Shown: positions 28,185 through 36,433 of the stretch, piece by piece | Layout of the letters: each line of letters begins with the position of its first letter | Numbering within the stretch: position 1 is the stretch's first letter | Assembly: GCA_958295845.1 (NCBI GenBank) | Contig: OY282376.1 | Span: 3,423,022 to 3,487,021 of the forward strand | Origin: Caldilineaceae bacterium | GTDB taxonomy: Bacteria > Chloroflexota > Anaerolineae > Caldilineales > Caldilineaceae | Length of the DNA stretch: 64,000 nucleotides | Direction: 5' to 3' | Notes under the pieces: generated by a model | The model's input: only the letters and a program-made list of their open reading frames with translations | Databases searched by the model: none | Told to the model about the DNA's origin: nothing | Translations under genes and position numbers: made by a program

Positions 28185-30023
28185 ATGTCCATACCTCGCC
28201 CCGAGTACCCGCGGCCGCAGTTTGTGCGCAAGGAGTGGCTCTGCCTCAACGGCAGGTGGGAGTTTGAGATTGACCAGGGTGACAGCGGCCTGGAAAGAGG
28301 GCTGCTGACACGCCCGCTCGCGGGCCAAATTACCGTTCCCTTCTGTCCGGAGTCGAAGCTGTCGGGGGTGGAGAACCATGACTTTCTGGAGGCGGTCTGG
28401 TACCGGCGCGAGGTGGAGATCCCGAGGAGTTGGGGCGGGCGACGTGTGTTGCTCCACTTTCAGGCGGTCGACTATGACGCGACGGTGTGGGTCAACGGAG
28501 AGGAGGTTGGGCGACATCGAGGGGGATTCAGCCCATTTACGTGCGATGTGAGTGAGGCGGCGCGGCCGGGGGAGCTCGTGACGGTTGTGTTGCGGGCGCG
28601 GGACAACCACCGGGATCCGCAGCCGCGGGGCAAGCAGGCGCAGACGTATGGGCCGAGAGGCGCCATTTACGTGCGAACGACCGGGATCTGGCAGAGTGTG
28701 TGGATGGAACCGGTAGCGGAGATACATTTAGGACGGCCGCGGCTGACGCCAGATGTGGCGAACGGTGTCATTCGGCTTGAGCAGCATGTCGTTCATCGAA
28801 CGACGGCAGCTGGGAGTCCGAGTGGGGGAAAGCGGTCGGGGCTGCGTTTGCAGGCAGAGCTATTGGACAGCAACGGGGTGGTGGCCGAAGCGGGATGTTC
28901 GGCGGAACTTGACCTTTGTCCGCAACTGGAACTGCGGATCCCGGAGGAGCGGCGGCGGCTGTGGTCGATCGAGGAGCCGCATCTGTATGATGTGGTGTTG
29001 CGGCTGGTGGATGGGGAAGGGGCGGTGGTGGACGAGGCGCGCAGCTACGCCGGGCTGCGCAGTGTTGCCATTGACGGGAAGGCGATTACGTTGAATGGCC
29101 AGGTGGTCTTTCAGCGGCTGGTGCTGGACCAGGGCTACTATCCGGACGGTATTATGACGGCGCCCAGCGACCAGGCCTTGCGGCGGGATATCGAGTTGAG
29201 TATGGCGGCCGGCTTTAACGGAGCGCGCCTGCACCAGAAGGTCTTTGAGGAGCGGTTTCTCTATCACGCGGACCGGCTTGGGTATCTGATATGGGGCGAA
29301 TTCGGAGATTGGGGTTGCCGGGGGTACGGCTCTGTGGAGGCGCACCAACAACCGACAGCTTCCTACATCACTGAATGGCTGGAGGTCCTGGAGCGGGACT
29401 ATTCCCATCCCTCAATCGTGGGCTGGTGTCCTCTTAACGAGACGTGGCAGCCGCTGCATGACCGCATTACGACTTTGGATGCGGTGACGCGCGGTCTGTA
29501 TCTGGCGACGAAGGCGATGGACAGGACGCGGCCGGTGCTGGACACGAGCGGCTACTCGCACAGGGTGTCGGAAGCGGACGTTTACGACTGCCATGACTAT
29601 ACGCAGGATCCTGAACCGTTTGCCGGTCACCATGCGCGGGTGGCTGACGGGAAGCCGTATTATAACGGAAGGGACGAGCAGATTTGGTCGATCGCTTACC
29701 GGGGGCAGCCGTTCTTCGTGAGCGAGTTCGGCGGCATCTGGTGGAACCCGGATGTCGAGGAGGGGGAGGACTCCTGGGGCTATGGAGATAGGCCGAAATC
29801 GATCGAGGAGTTCTACGAGCGGTTTACACGTCTGTGTGGGATCCTCCTGGACGACCCGGCTCACTTTGGCTATTGCTACACGCAATTGACCGATATTCTG
29901 CAGGAGCAGAACGGGATTTACGGTTTCGACCGTTCGCTGAAGTTCGATATGGCGAGGATACGGGCGGCGCAGGAGAGACCGGCGGCGATTGAATCGGACC
30001 ACGGCCAGGCTGGCGGTCGATAG
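28185..30023 (+). CDS. Glycoside hydrolase family 2 protein (beta-galactosidase/glucuronidase type)
   Basis: Retaining exo-glycosidase, 612 residues from ATG 28185, which has AGGAGA at six bases; the frame opens at 28122 but that start is a TTG without a ribosome site. Domain order: sugar-binding jelly roll (LNGRWEFEID to about 180, with AVWYRREVEIP and VWVNGEEVGRH), an immunoglobulin-like domain to about 300, then the TIM barrel. The acid/base is Glu419 in PLNETW and the nucleophile Glu514 in FVSEFGG. No signal peptide is seen, so it should act in the cytoplasm on imported oligosaccharides. The short C-terminus ends after the barrel, unlike long LacZ types. Confidence 0.92.
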   Translation: MSIPRPEYPRPQFVRKEWLCLNGRWEFEIDQGDSGLERGLLTRPLAGQITVPFCPESKLSGVENHDFLEAVWYRREVEIPRSWGGRRVLLHFQAVDYDATVWVNGEEVGRHRGGFSPFTCDVSEAARPGELVTVVLRARDNHRDPQPRGKQAQTYGPRGAIYVRTTGIWQSVWMEPVAEIHLGRPRLTPDVANGVIRLEQHVVHRTTAAGSPSGGKRSGLRLQAELLDSNGVVAEAGCSAELDLCPQLELRIPEERRRLWSIEEPHLYDVVLRLVDGEGAVVDEARSYAGLRSVAIDGKAITLNGQVVFQRLVLDQGYYPDGIMTAPSDQALRRDIELSMAAGFNGARLHQKVFEERFLYHADRLGYLIWGEFGDWGCRGYGSVEAHQQPTASYITEWLEVLERDYSHPSIVGWCPLNETWQPLHDRITTLDAVTRGLYLATKAMDRTRPVLDTSGYSHRVSEADVYDCHDYTQDPEPFAGHHARVADGKPYYNGRDEQIWSIAYRGQPFFVSEFGGIWWNPDVEEGEDSWGYGDRPKSIEEFYERFTRLCGILLDDPAHFGYCYTQLTDILQEQNGIYGFDRSLKFDMARIRAAQERPAAIESDHGQAGGR

Positions 30024-30067
30024 CTGCGAAAGACCGGCCTGCGGTCGGTTGCGAACCGCCTTCCCAG

Positions 30068-30087
30068 CGCGTCTGGCTTCAGACGCG
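30068..30087. terminator. Bidirectional stem-loop between convergent genes
   Basis: CGCGTCTG-GCTT-CAGACGCG forms a perfect 8-bp stem with a 4-base loop between the GH2 gene and the convergent LLM gene. A second small hairpin (GACCG/CGGTC, 30032-30046) precedes it. No strong T-run follows, so it may work with Rho or only as RNA end protection. Confidence 0.5.
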
Positions 30088-30139
30088 TACTAAGACTGCC
30101 TTATTCGTCGATGGCAGAGGGAGGAAGGGAAGGTCGCGC

Positions 30140-31399
30140 TCAACCGCGGCCGGAGATGGCGGTGACGATGTTGTCGCCTTCGGTTGGACGTTCGGGTTGT
30201 TCGGCTTGCCCGGCTTTGGCTGCCAGCAGCGGGTAGGCGTCAAGAGGGGGCAGAGCGCCCACTTCGGGAATATCGGGAACTCGTTGCATGGCCCTTTCGA
30301 TGGCGGGCGCGAGCCGCTCGGCCTTGCGCCGCTGGTGTTGGTCGTGGCGATCTTTGAAGGCGGGCATTACCTGATCGGCGAACAGCTCAAGGGATTCGCA
30401 GATGTGCTCGTGGCGGTTGTTGCCGGCCTGTTGCACGAAGACGACCTGATCTACGCCTGCGTTCTCGAGCGCTTCCAGGTCGCGGGCGACCTGGGAGGGC
30501 GTGCCGATTCCGGCCGACGGCTCGTATTTTTCGGGCATGTTGCGCTGGAAGTCCTGCCAGATGTCGAATTCGCCGGGGACGTGGCTGCCGGTGATGTAGA
30601 AGTGGCTGAGGGCGTAGCCGAAGAACTGGAAGTTGCGCGCGCCGCGGCGCTCGGCCTCGGCGGCGTCCTCATGGAGCATGAAACCGGCTACGATTGCGAC
30701 ATTGGGATTGACGGTGCGGCCGATTGGGTTGCACTCCCGCTCGAAGGTCTCGTAGTACTCCTCGACCCAGTGTGAGGCGCTGTCGGGATCGATGAAGGCA
30801 AAGGTCAGCGCGCCCATGCCGTAGCGGGCTGCGATCTTGATCGTCTCCCGGCTCGAGCAAGCCAGCCACAGGGGCGGGTGCGGCTTCTGCAGCGGCTTGG
30901 GGACGACGTTGCGGGGCGGCATGGAGAAGCTCGCGCCTTCGAAGCCGGCGTACGGTTCCATTACCATCATTTTGGCCGCCTCGCGCACCGACTCTTCCCA
31001 CATCAGATGCTTTTGTTCCGGGTCGATACCGAACCCTTCCAGTTCGGCGCGACTGCTTGAGGATCCGGTGCCCCATTCGACGCGGCCGTCGCTGATCAGG
31101 TCGAGGGTAGCGATGCGCTCGGCTGTGCGGGCGGGGTGGTTGAAGCTGCTGGGCATGAGCACGATCCCGTGACCGAGGCGGATCTGGCGCGTGCGCTGAC
31201 TGCACGCGGCCAGAAACACTTCGGGCGCGGAGGAGTGGGAGTACTCCTCCAGAAAGTGATGCTCAACTTCCCAAGCGTAGTCGATGCCGAGCCGGTCGGC
31301 GAGCTCGACTTGATCGAGGGCCTCTTTGAGGAGGCGGTGTTCGCTGTCCTCCGCCCAGGGGCGGGGGAGTTGGTGTTCGTAGAATATTCCGAATTGCAA
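30140..31399 (-). CDS. LLM class flavin-dependent oxidoreductase (luciferase-like)
   Basis: TIM-barrel monooxygenase of the bacterial luciferase family, 419 residues, using reduced FMN or F420. Family segments: FGIFYEHQLPRPW at the N-terminus, LADRLGIDYAWEVEHHF near 35, LGHGIVLMP, SDGRVEWGTGSSSSRAE (the cofactor phosphate region near 110) and KPLQKPHPPLWLACSS. TTG is the start: AGAGGA lies seven bases upstream and no ATG is suitably placed. The last 80 residues are an extension beyond the barrel with charged helices. The lactonase-like gene precedes it by 21 bp, so they share a transcript. The substrate is unknown. Confidence 0.88.
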   Translation of the reverse strand: MQFGIFYEHQLPRPWAEDSEHRLLKEALDQVELADRLGIDYAWEVEHHFLEEYSHSSAPEVFLAACSQRTRQIRLGHGIVLMPSSFNHPARTAERIATLDLISDGRVEWGTGSSSSRAELEGFGIDPEQKHLMWEESVREAAKMMVMEPYAGFEGASFSMPPRNVVPKPLQKPHPPLWLACSSRETIKIAARYGMGALTFAFIDPDSASHWVEEYYETFERECNPIGRTVNPNVAIVAGFMLHEDAAEAERRGARNFQFFGYALSHFYITGSHVPGEFDIWQDFQRNMPEKYEPSAGIGTPSQVARDLEALENAGVDQVVFVQQAGNNRHEHICESLELFADQVMPAFKDRHDQHQRRKAERLAPAIERAMQRVPDIPEVGALPPLDAYPLLAAKAGQAEQPERPTEGDNIVTAISGRG

Positions 31400-31420
31400 G
31401 AAGCTTTCCTCTGGGTGTGA

Positions 31421-32479
31421 CTAGGGACCGAAGAGCAGGCAGACGGCCATCGGCGCCCAGACCATGTCGCCGACAGGGCTGAGCTGTCCGGTATCGGCGT
31501 CGCGGCTGAATACGCCAATGTCGTCGGAGTCCTGATTGGCGGCCAGCACCCAGGCGCCGGATGGGTCAATCGTGAAGTTGCGGGGCGTGTTTCCCCGGGT
31601 CGAGGCATGGCCGGCGGCGGTGAGGCGGCCGCTGTCCTGGTCGACGGAGAAGATGGCGAGGGTGTCGTGGCCGCGGTTGGAGCCGTAGACGAAGCGGCCG
31701 TCCTGGGAAACGTGAATGTCAGCGCAGCTGAAGCCGGTCTTGTCGGTGACGCCGTCGGGCAGCGTCGAGATGGTCTGGATGGGGGTTAGCGCACCGGTGC
31801 CGGCATCGAAGGCGCATACGGTGACCGTCAGATCCAGTTCATTGATGATGTAGGCGACGCGTCCGTTGGGATGGAAGTCAAAGTGGCGAGGGCCGCCGCC
31901 GGCATGCACGGTAACGTGGTCGGGATCGTTGGCGACCAGCCGTCCGTTGGCGAGGCGATAGATCTTCACTTGGTCGATACCCAGGTCGGCCACGTAGACA
32001 CGGCTGCCGTCGGGGCTCATGGTGGCGGAGTGCGCGTGGGCGGCTTCCTGTCGTTCCTGATTGGGGCCGCTGCCGCGGTGCTGAATGTTCTGAATCGGAT
32101 TGCCGATGGAGCCGTCAGCTTTCAAGGGGTAAACGGCGACATTGCCGCTATAGTAGTTTGCCACGACGAGGGTGCCGCCGCCCGGTTCGACGACAAGATG
32201 GCAGGGCGCGGTGCCGTGGGTCGGCTGTGTGTTGAGAAAGGTAAGGCCGCCCGTTGCGGCATCTATGGCGAAGCTGCTGACCTGCCCCGCCTCGACATCC
32301 TCGTTGACCGCGTAGAGGATGTTGCCTTGCGGATGCAGAGTTAGGAAGGAAGGGTTGTCGAATCCGGCGACGACGGAGTCCTGACGAAGGGCGCCGGTCT
32401 CGGTATTGAAGCGATAGATGTAGATGCCTTCGCTATCTTTCTGTGTGTAGGTACCTACATAGAGTGTGCGTTCCGACAT
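31421..32479 (-). CDS. Lactonase family beta-propeller (6-phosphogluconolactonase-like)
   Basis: Seven-bladed propeller of the Pgl/YbhE type, 352 residues, predicted to hydrolyse a sugar lactone. Blade repeats are visible: LYVGTYTQKDSEGIYIYRFN, NPSFLTLHPQGNILYAVNE, GTAPCHLVVEPGGGTLVVANYYSGNVAVYPL, HAHSATMSPDGSRVYVADLG, GPRHFDFHP, GFSCADIHVSQDGRFVYGSNRGHDTLAIF, and TPRNFTIDPSGAWVLAANQDSD. The CHLV, HAHS and GPRHF stretches line up with the conserved polar residues of this family. ATG has AGGAGA upstream. It precedes the LLM oxidoreductase gene; a lactone-forming oxidase followed by a lactonase would be a sensible pair. Confidence 0.85.
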   Translation of the reverse strand: MSERTLYVGTYTQKDSEGIYIYRFNTETGALRQDSVVAGFDNPSFLTLHPQGNILYAVNEDVEAGQVSSFAIDAATGGLTFLNTQPTHGTAPCHLVVEPGGGTLVVANYYSGNVAVYPLKADGSIGNPIQNIQHRGSGPNQERQEAAHAHSATMSPDGSRVYVADLGIDQVKIYRLANGRLVANDPDHVTVHAGGGPRHFDFHPNGRVAYIINELDLTVTVCAFDAGTGALTPIQTISTLPDGVTDKTGFSCADIHVSQDGRFVYGSNRGHDTLAIFSVDQDSGRLTAAGHASTRGNTPRNFTIDPSGAWVLAANQDSDDIGVFSRDADTGQLSPVGDMVWAPMAVCLLFGP

Positions 32480-32608
32480 TGCGTGTCTCCTGGTCGTTTC
32501 GAGTTTTGCAGATGGATGTTCGTGCTATCCGAGCATGGGTACTGGCTTTATTGATTTAAGGCGAGTCGGTTTTGCAAGGACTGGTGTCTGTCCTGGCGCT
32601 TGTTCCCC

Positions 32609-33640
32609 TCAAATTGGGGCAGTAGTGGGCAGGTCGGGCACGTGCTGGTAGGCCGGATCGTTTTTCTGTCTGCGCATAATGGCGATTATCTCGATCCAGG
32701 CAGGCAACAGGCCCTTTTTGCATTCCGGCATCTCGTGTTGGATTAGCCGGTGCAGTTTGGGCAGATTGTAACAGGGCACGCCGGCATACATGTGATGTTC
32801 GGTGTGATAGTTCATCTGCCAGTACAGGAAGCTGGTGAAGGGGTTGAGGTAGACAGTTCGGCAGCAGAGGCGGAAGTCGGGGACGTTGTCCTTGAGGCCG
32901 GCATGCTGCAGATTGTTGCACAGGTAGCGCAATCCGCCACCGTAGAAGGGAGCAAAGGTCGTGAGGACTGGGATGAGCCACCAGCCAAAGTAGAGAGATA
33001 CAGCCAGTATCAGGCCGTGGCCCACCAAAAGGAAGCGCGACCACATGAAGAGTTGGCGGCGCTTGCGGGTCGCCTCCGGCGGAAAGAGCGAGTGCTCCCA
33101 GTCGCCTTCAAGGCGGCCAAAGCTAAGTCGAATAGTCGACTTAAGCGTGTCGTAGAGAACCCAGGGGTTCACGACGGCGTTTTTGAGAAAGCCAGCCAGC
33201 GTCAACTCCATGGGGAGTTCAACTTCCAGATCGTCGGGTGGATGAAGGGTGTATTTGTGGTGCTCGACATGGCTGGTGGAAAACATGTGGTGGTTGCGCC
33301 AGACGAGGAAGCTGAAGATGCGGGTGAACAGAACGTTCAGCGTCTTTGTCTTGAAAACTGTATTGTGGATGAGCTCGTGGGAGCCGTTGTAGAGAAAGAC
33401 GTAGAAGGTGCCGTGCAGAAATAGAATAAGGAGCAGGGCAATCAGAGGAAGGTTGGCGGCTGCGTACCAGGCCGCAAGGCCTGTTAGCACAATGAGCCCC
33501 AGGTGGCCGACCACCTGCCAAGTTCCCTGCCAGTCGTCGCGCTGATTGAGGGCGTTGAGTTCAGCACGTGGGATTGGAACGCGGTACCAGCTGATCTTTA
33601 CACCATTTCGATCGTTCTGCGTCAGTTCGTCGGCAGGCAT
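32609..33640 (-). CDS. Membrane fatty acid desaturase family protein
   Basis: Di-iron membrane enzyme, 343 residues. ATG at 33640 follows GGGGG and is preferred over the open frame to 33676, which would overlap the cupin gene. Three histidine boxes bind the irons: HELIH (88-92), HVEHH (124-128) and HTEHH (279-283), spaced as in acyl-lipid desaturases/hydroxylases. Hydrophobic helices lie at about 43-80 and 205-235. It could desaturate or hydroxylate a fatty acyl chain, a carotenoid or an alkane-like chain. The cupin gene ends 32 bp upstream on the same strand, so they are probably co-transcribed. Confidence 0.88.
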   Translation of the reverse strand: MPADELTQNDRNGVKISWYRVPIPRAELNALNQRDDWQGTWQVVGHLGLIVLTGLAAWYAAANLPLIALLLILFLHGTFYVFLYNGSHELIHNTVFKTKTLNVLFTRIFSFLVWRNHHMFSTSHVEHHKYTLHPPDDLEVELPMELTLAGFLKNAVVNPWVLYDTLKSTIRLSFGRLEGDWEHSLFPPEATRKRRQLFMWSRFLLVGHGLILAVSLYFGWWLIPVLTTFAPFYGGGLRYLCNNLQHAGLKDNVPDFRLCCRTVYLNPFTSFLYWQMNYHTEHHMYAGVPCYNLPKLHRLIQHEMPECKKGLLPAWIEIIAIMRRQKNDPAYQHVPDLPTTAPI

Positions 33641-33672
33641 TTGGTCCCCCTTTTGACGGCTACGGACGGAGA

Positions 33673-34038
33673 TCACTCATCGGCCACATCGGTCTGGCGA
33701 TCGGGTGTGGAGAACATTATTGTCATGATTGCAACTTCGTCGCCGTCGTTTCTGGCGTTATGCACAATATTGGCTGGGATCGAGATGGTGTCCCCAGGCC
33801 CCATGGGGAATAGCTCGTCGCCCAGGGAGTGAACTATGCGGCCGCTGAGGACATGCAGAATTTCCTCACAGTTGGGGTGAGAATGGCGGAAGTTTTCGTA
33901 TCCGGCTTTAAGGACAGCGCGGCCGAAGGTCATCGTGGCGCTGTTGCCCATTTCGCCATTGGCATACCAGACTAACTCGCCCCAGTCGAATTCCTGGACG
34001 GTTGCGTCGGCGGCTTGAAGGACAGTTTGTTCGCTCAT
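33673..34038 (-). CDS. Small single-domain cupin protein
   Basis: 121-residue beta-barrel protein. Cupin motif 1 is seen as FRHSHPNCEEILHVLSGRIVHSLG (residues about 54-77), with His56, His58 and Glu62/Glu63 as likely metal ligands, and motif 2 as GDTISIPANIVHNARNDGD with the last His near 97. Such proteins may bind a metal and a small organic acid or act as sensors or isomerases. ATG has GGGAGA seven bases upstream. No partner domain is present. It heads the short operon with the desaturase gene; a direct link between the two is not established. Confidence 0.82.
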   Translation of the reverse strand: MSEQTVLQAADATVQEFDWGELVWYANGEMGNSATMTFGRAVLKAGYENFRHSHPNCEEILHVLSGRIVHSLGDELFPMGPGDTISIPANIVHNARNDGDEVAIMTIMFSTPDRQTDVADE

Positions 34039-34576
34039 TGTCTTTTCTCCCTTTGCAGATGGTCGTTCCGGTCAGGAGGCGATGTTGAATGGGAGCCGGT
34101 TCAGGCTATTTGGGTTGCCACGCGCAATCTTACCATAGACGTTGCCAGGTGTCATGGATTTGGCAGCGGGTTTAGCGTCCGAGGTTCTAGTGGATGCCGG
34201 AGCAGCGAGAATTGGCAGACATGTCACGAGGTTGGGGGTGTTGGAGTCCGTTTGCTGGAATGTCTGAATCAGGATTTGCAGGACTTTGTTTGATTGTCGT
34301 GATGGAATAGGCGACGGGAATGGAAACGTTGCACGAGTGCTTACGAGAGGCGACGAGAGTTTGCGGGGGACATTCCATAGCAATGATTAGTGGTCAGTGG
34401 CTGGAGACAGGAGGTGGGGGAGGGGACACTGTTGGCTACACACCTTGCTCTAGACACCTTGCCAGGGAAAAACAGACACGGTGGTCTAGTAAGGGCGGGG
34501 CGTTGCGGGGGCGCAGCCCCCGCACAAGGGAGGGCCGAAGGCCCGAACGCCCAAATTAACACTCGCTCTGTTTGGA
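34039..34576. other. 538-bp gene-free region with strong GC hairpins
   Basis: No credible coding sequence. Near the right end TGCGGGGGC-GCA-GCCCCCGCA (34504-34524) makes a perfect 9-bp stem, followed by GGGCC-GAA-GGCCC (34532-34544). They sit just past the 3' end of the minus-strand phosphatase gene and could end its transcript. The rest (34050-34500), which should carry the cupin promoter, shows no motif I trust. Confidence 0.5.
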
Positions 34577-35362
34577 TCAGGGGTTGAGTAACTCGATCAG
34601 TTCGTCGTGGATGCTGCCGCCGCTGGCTATGACGCCACTGCCGTAGAGTGGGTCGCCGCCTTGCCAGTCGGTGATGCGGCCGCCGGCGCCTTCGACTATG
34701 GGGACCAGGGCGGCGCGGTCCCAGAAGTTCATGACGGGGTCGGTCATGACGTCGGCGCCGCCGACAGCGACGAGGTAGTAGCCGTGGCAGTCGCCCCAGG
34801 TGCGGTATTGGGCGGCGCGCTGGGCGACCTGTTCGAAGGCGGGGCCGTTGTGGAAGTTGGCGACGTTGTAGTGGTCGGTAGTCAGGAAGACGGCGTCTTC
34901 GATGCTGGCACAGGCGCGCACGCGGACGGGTTCGCGGTTGAGCCAGGTTGTGCCGCCGTCGCCGATGAGCAGATCCTGCAGGATGGGCTGGTGGATGGCA
35001 CCGAGGAGGGCCTTTTGTTCGTGGACGAGAGCGATGAGTGTGCCGAAGAGATAGCCGTGACTGATGAAGTTCTTGGTGCCGTCGATGGGGTCCAGCACCC
35101 ATTGGAACGGGGCGCCGGGCTGGTGGTGACCGTACTCCTCTCCCAGAATGCCGTGCGTGGGATAGCGCTGGCAGATCAGCTCTCGCATGCGCTCCTCGGC
35201 CTGGCGGTCGGCGATTGTGACGGGCGTCTCGTCGGACTTGCTGTCTACGGTGTAGCCGCTGCGGAAGTAACGGCGGATGATGGCCCCGCTCTCGTCGGCC
35301 AGAAGACTGATGAATTCGATGAGAGAGTCGTGTTCAGAGGGGGAGAGGACTGAATTGGGCAT
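34577..35362 (-). CDS. Inositol monophosphatase family phosphatase (HisN-like possible)
   Basis: Mg-dependent, lithium-sensitive-type phosphatase, 261 residues. Metal sites are intact: Glu-Glu in ILGEEYG near residue 67, WVLDPIDGTKNF near 83-94 (both Asp residues and the Gly-Thr), and WDRAALVPIVEGAGGRITDW near 207-226. Substrates in the family include inositol-1-phosphate, histidinol-phosphate, 3'-phosphoadenosine-5'-phosphate and fructose-1,6-bisphosphate; the GEEYGHH form and lack of a long insertion lean towards histidinol-phosphatase (HisN), but no other his gene is nearby. ATG follows AGGTGAT. Divergent from the SDR gene with 176 bp between. Confidence 0.88.
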   Translation of the reverse strand: MPNSVLSPSEHDSLIEFISLLADESGAIIRRYFRSGYTVDSKSDETPVTIADRQAEERMRELICQRYPTHGILGEEYGHHQPGAPFQWVLDPIDGTKNFISHGYLFGTLIALVHEQKALLGAIHQPILQDLLIGDGGTTWLNREPVRVRACASIEDAVFLTTDHYNVANFHNGPAFEQVAQRAAQYRTWGDCHGYYLVAVGGADVMTDPVMNFWDRAALVPIVEGAGGRITDWQGGDPLYGSGVIASGGSIHDELIELLNP

Positions 35363-35538
35363 GGTAGATCACCTGCTGTTACAGTATAGTTACCGTTGGA
35401 TAGTTACCGTGGGTAAGTTTGGGTCTGACTGCCTGGACCTCTGGTAGTCAGGATTTCAGGATATGATAGCTTCTTTCGGGCGGATGGCGAAAAGTCGAAG
35501 GGCGGGTCATCGGGCCGTTTCAAGAGCGGAGGAAATGA

Positions 35539-36315
35539 ATGTCGATTCTCGACAAGTTCAGACTTGATGGGCGGGTCGCTCTCGTCACCGGGGGCAACCG
35601 TGGGCTGGGTAGGGAGATGGCCTTGGCGCTGGCAGAGGCGGGCGCCGCGGTCGCGCTCACGAGCAGAGATCAGGAGCGGGCCGACGAGGCTGCAAGGGAA
35701 ATTTCCGAGTCGGCCACGGTCAGCACAATGGTGCGGGGCTACGCCTGCGAAGTCAGTGACTATGCGCAGACTGCACTGGTGGTCGAACAGGTGATAAGTG
35801 ACTTTGGCGGTCTGCACATAGTGGTGAATAACGCCGGGATCAACATTCGGGGCCCGATCGATGAGCTGGCGCCGGAGGAGTTCAAGCAGGTCATCGATAC
35901 GAATCTGACCGGTGTGTGGAACATGTGCAGGGCGGCGGCCGGACACCTGAAGGCGCAGCGGTACGGACGGGTGATCAACGTGGGGTCGACGCTGTCGATC
36001 ATCGCGTTGCCGGAGCGGACGCCTTACGCGGCCAGCAAGGGGGCGGTGTGGCAGTTGACGAAGGTGCTGGCGCTGGAGTGGGCGCCGTTGGGCATCACGG
36101 TCAACGCGATGCTGCCGGGCCCGTTTTCGACGGAGATGAACGTGGCGTTGGAGCAGGATCCTGAGAAGTACCGGGAGTTTATCGCCAGGATCCCGTTGGG
36201 ACGCTGGGGGGACCTGGATGAGATCGGCGGGTTGGCGGTTTTTCTGGCCAGCGACGCGTCGAGCTTTGTGACCGGGGCCGGTATGACGGTGGACGGGGGA
36301 TGGACGGCGCACTAG
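35539..36315 (+). CDS. SDR family oxidoreductase (gluconate 5-dehydrogenase/FabG-like)
   Basis: Short-chain dehydrogenase, 258 residues. The cofactor motif TGGNRGLG spans 17-24, NNAG is at 97-100, and the catalytic residues are Ser150, Tyr163 and Lys167 in YAASK. A Ser-Arg-Asp at 42-44 after beta-2 (TSRDQE) suits NADPH or NADH. The GWTAH C-terminus and overall length match gluconate 5-dehydrogenase/3-oxoacyl reductase relatives. ATG has GGAGG six bases upstream. The next gene on the strand, a sugar-acid dehydratase-type enzyme, follows after 118 bp, so oxidation of a sugar or sugar acid is the likely job. Confidence 0.9.
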   Translation: MSILDKFRLDGRVALVTGGNRGLGREMALALAEAGAAVALTSRDQERADEAAREISESATVSTMVRGYACEVSDYAQTALVVEQVISDFGGLHIVVNNAGINIRGPIDELAPEEFKQVIDTNLTGVWNMCRAAAGHLKAQRYGRVINVGSTLSIIALPERTPYAASKGAVWQLTKVLALEWAPLGITVNAMLPGPFSTEMNVALEQDPEKYREFIARIPLGRWGDLDEIGGLAVFLASDASSFVTGAGMTVDGGWTAH

Positions 36316-36433
36316 GTCCGGGTTGGCAGAGTGGAAGACCGGGAAAAAGGCGTCTTTGACAGGGATTCGGAACGAGCCAACTCTAAAGGCTGGCCACCAG
36401 TTTGGATAAACAGAACAAAAGGAAGCGCGAGCC

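Noticed and set aside
30032..30087. tRNA-like pair of hairpins between GH2 and LLM genes
   Set aside because: No acceptor stem, no T-loop GTTCGA and no CCA; only two simple stem-loops.
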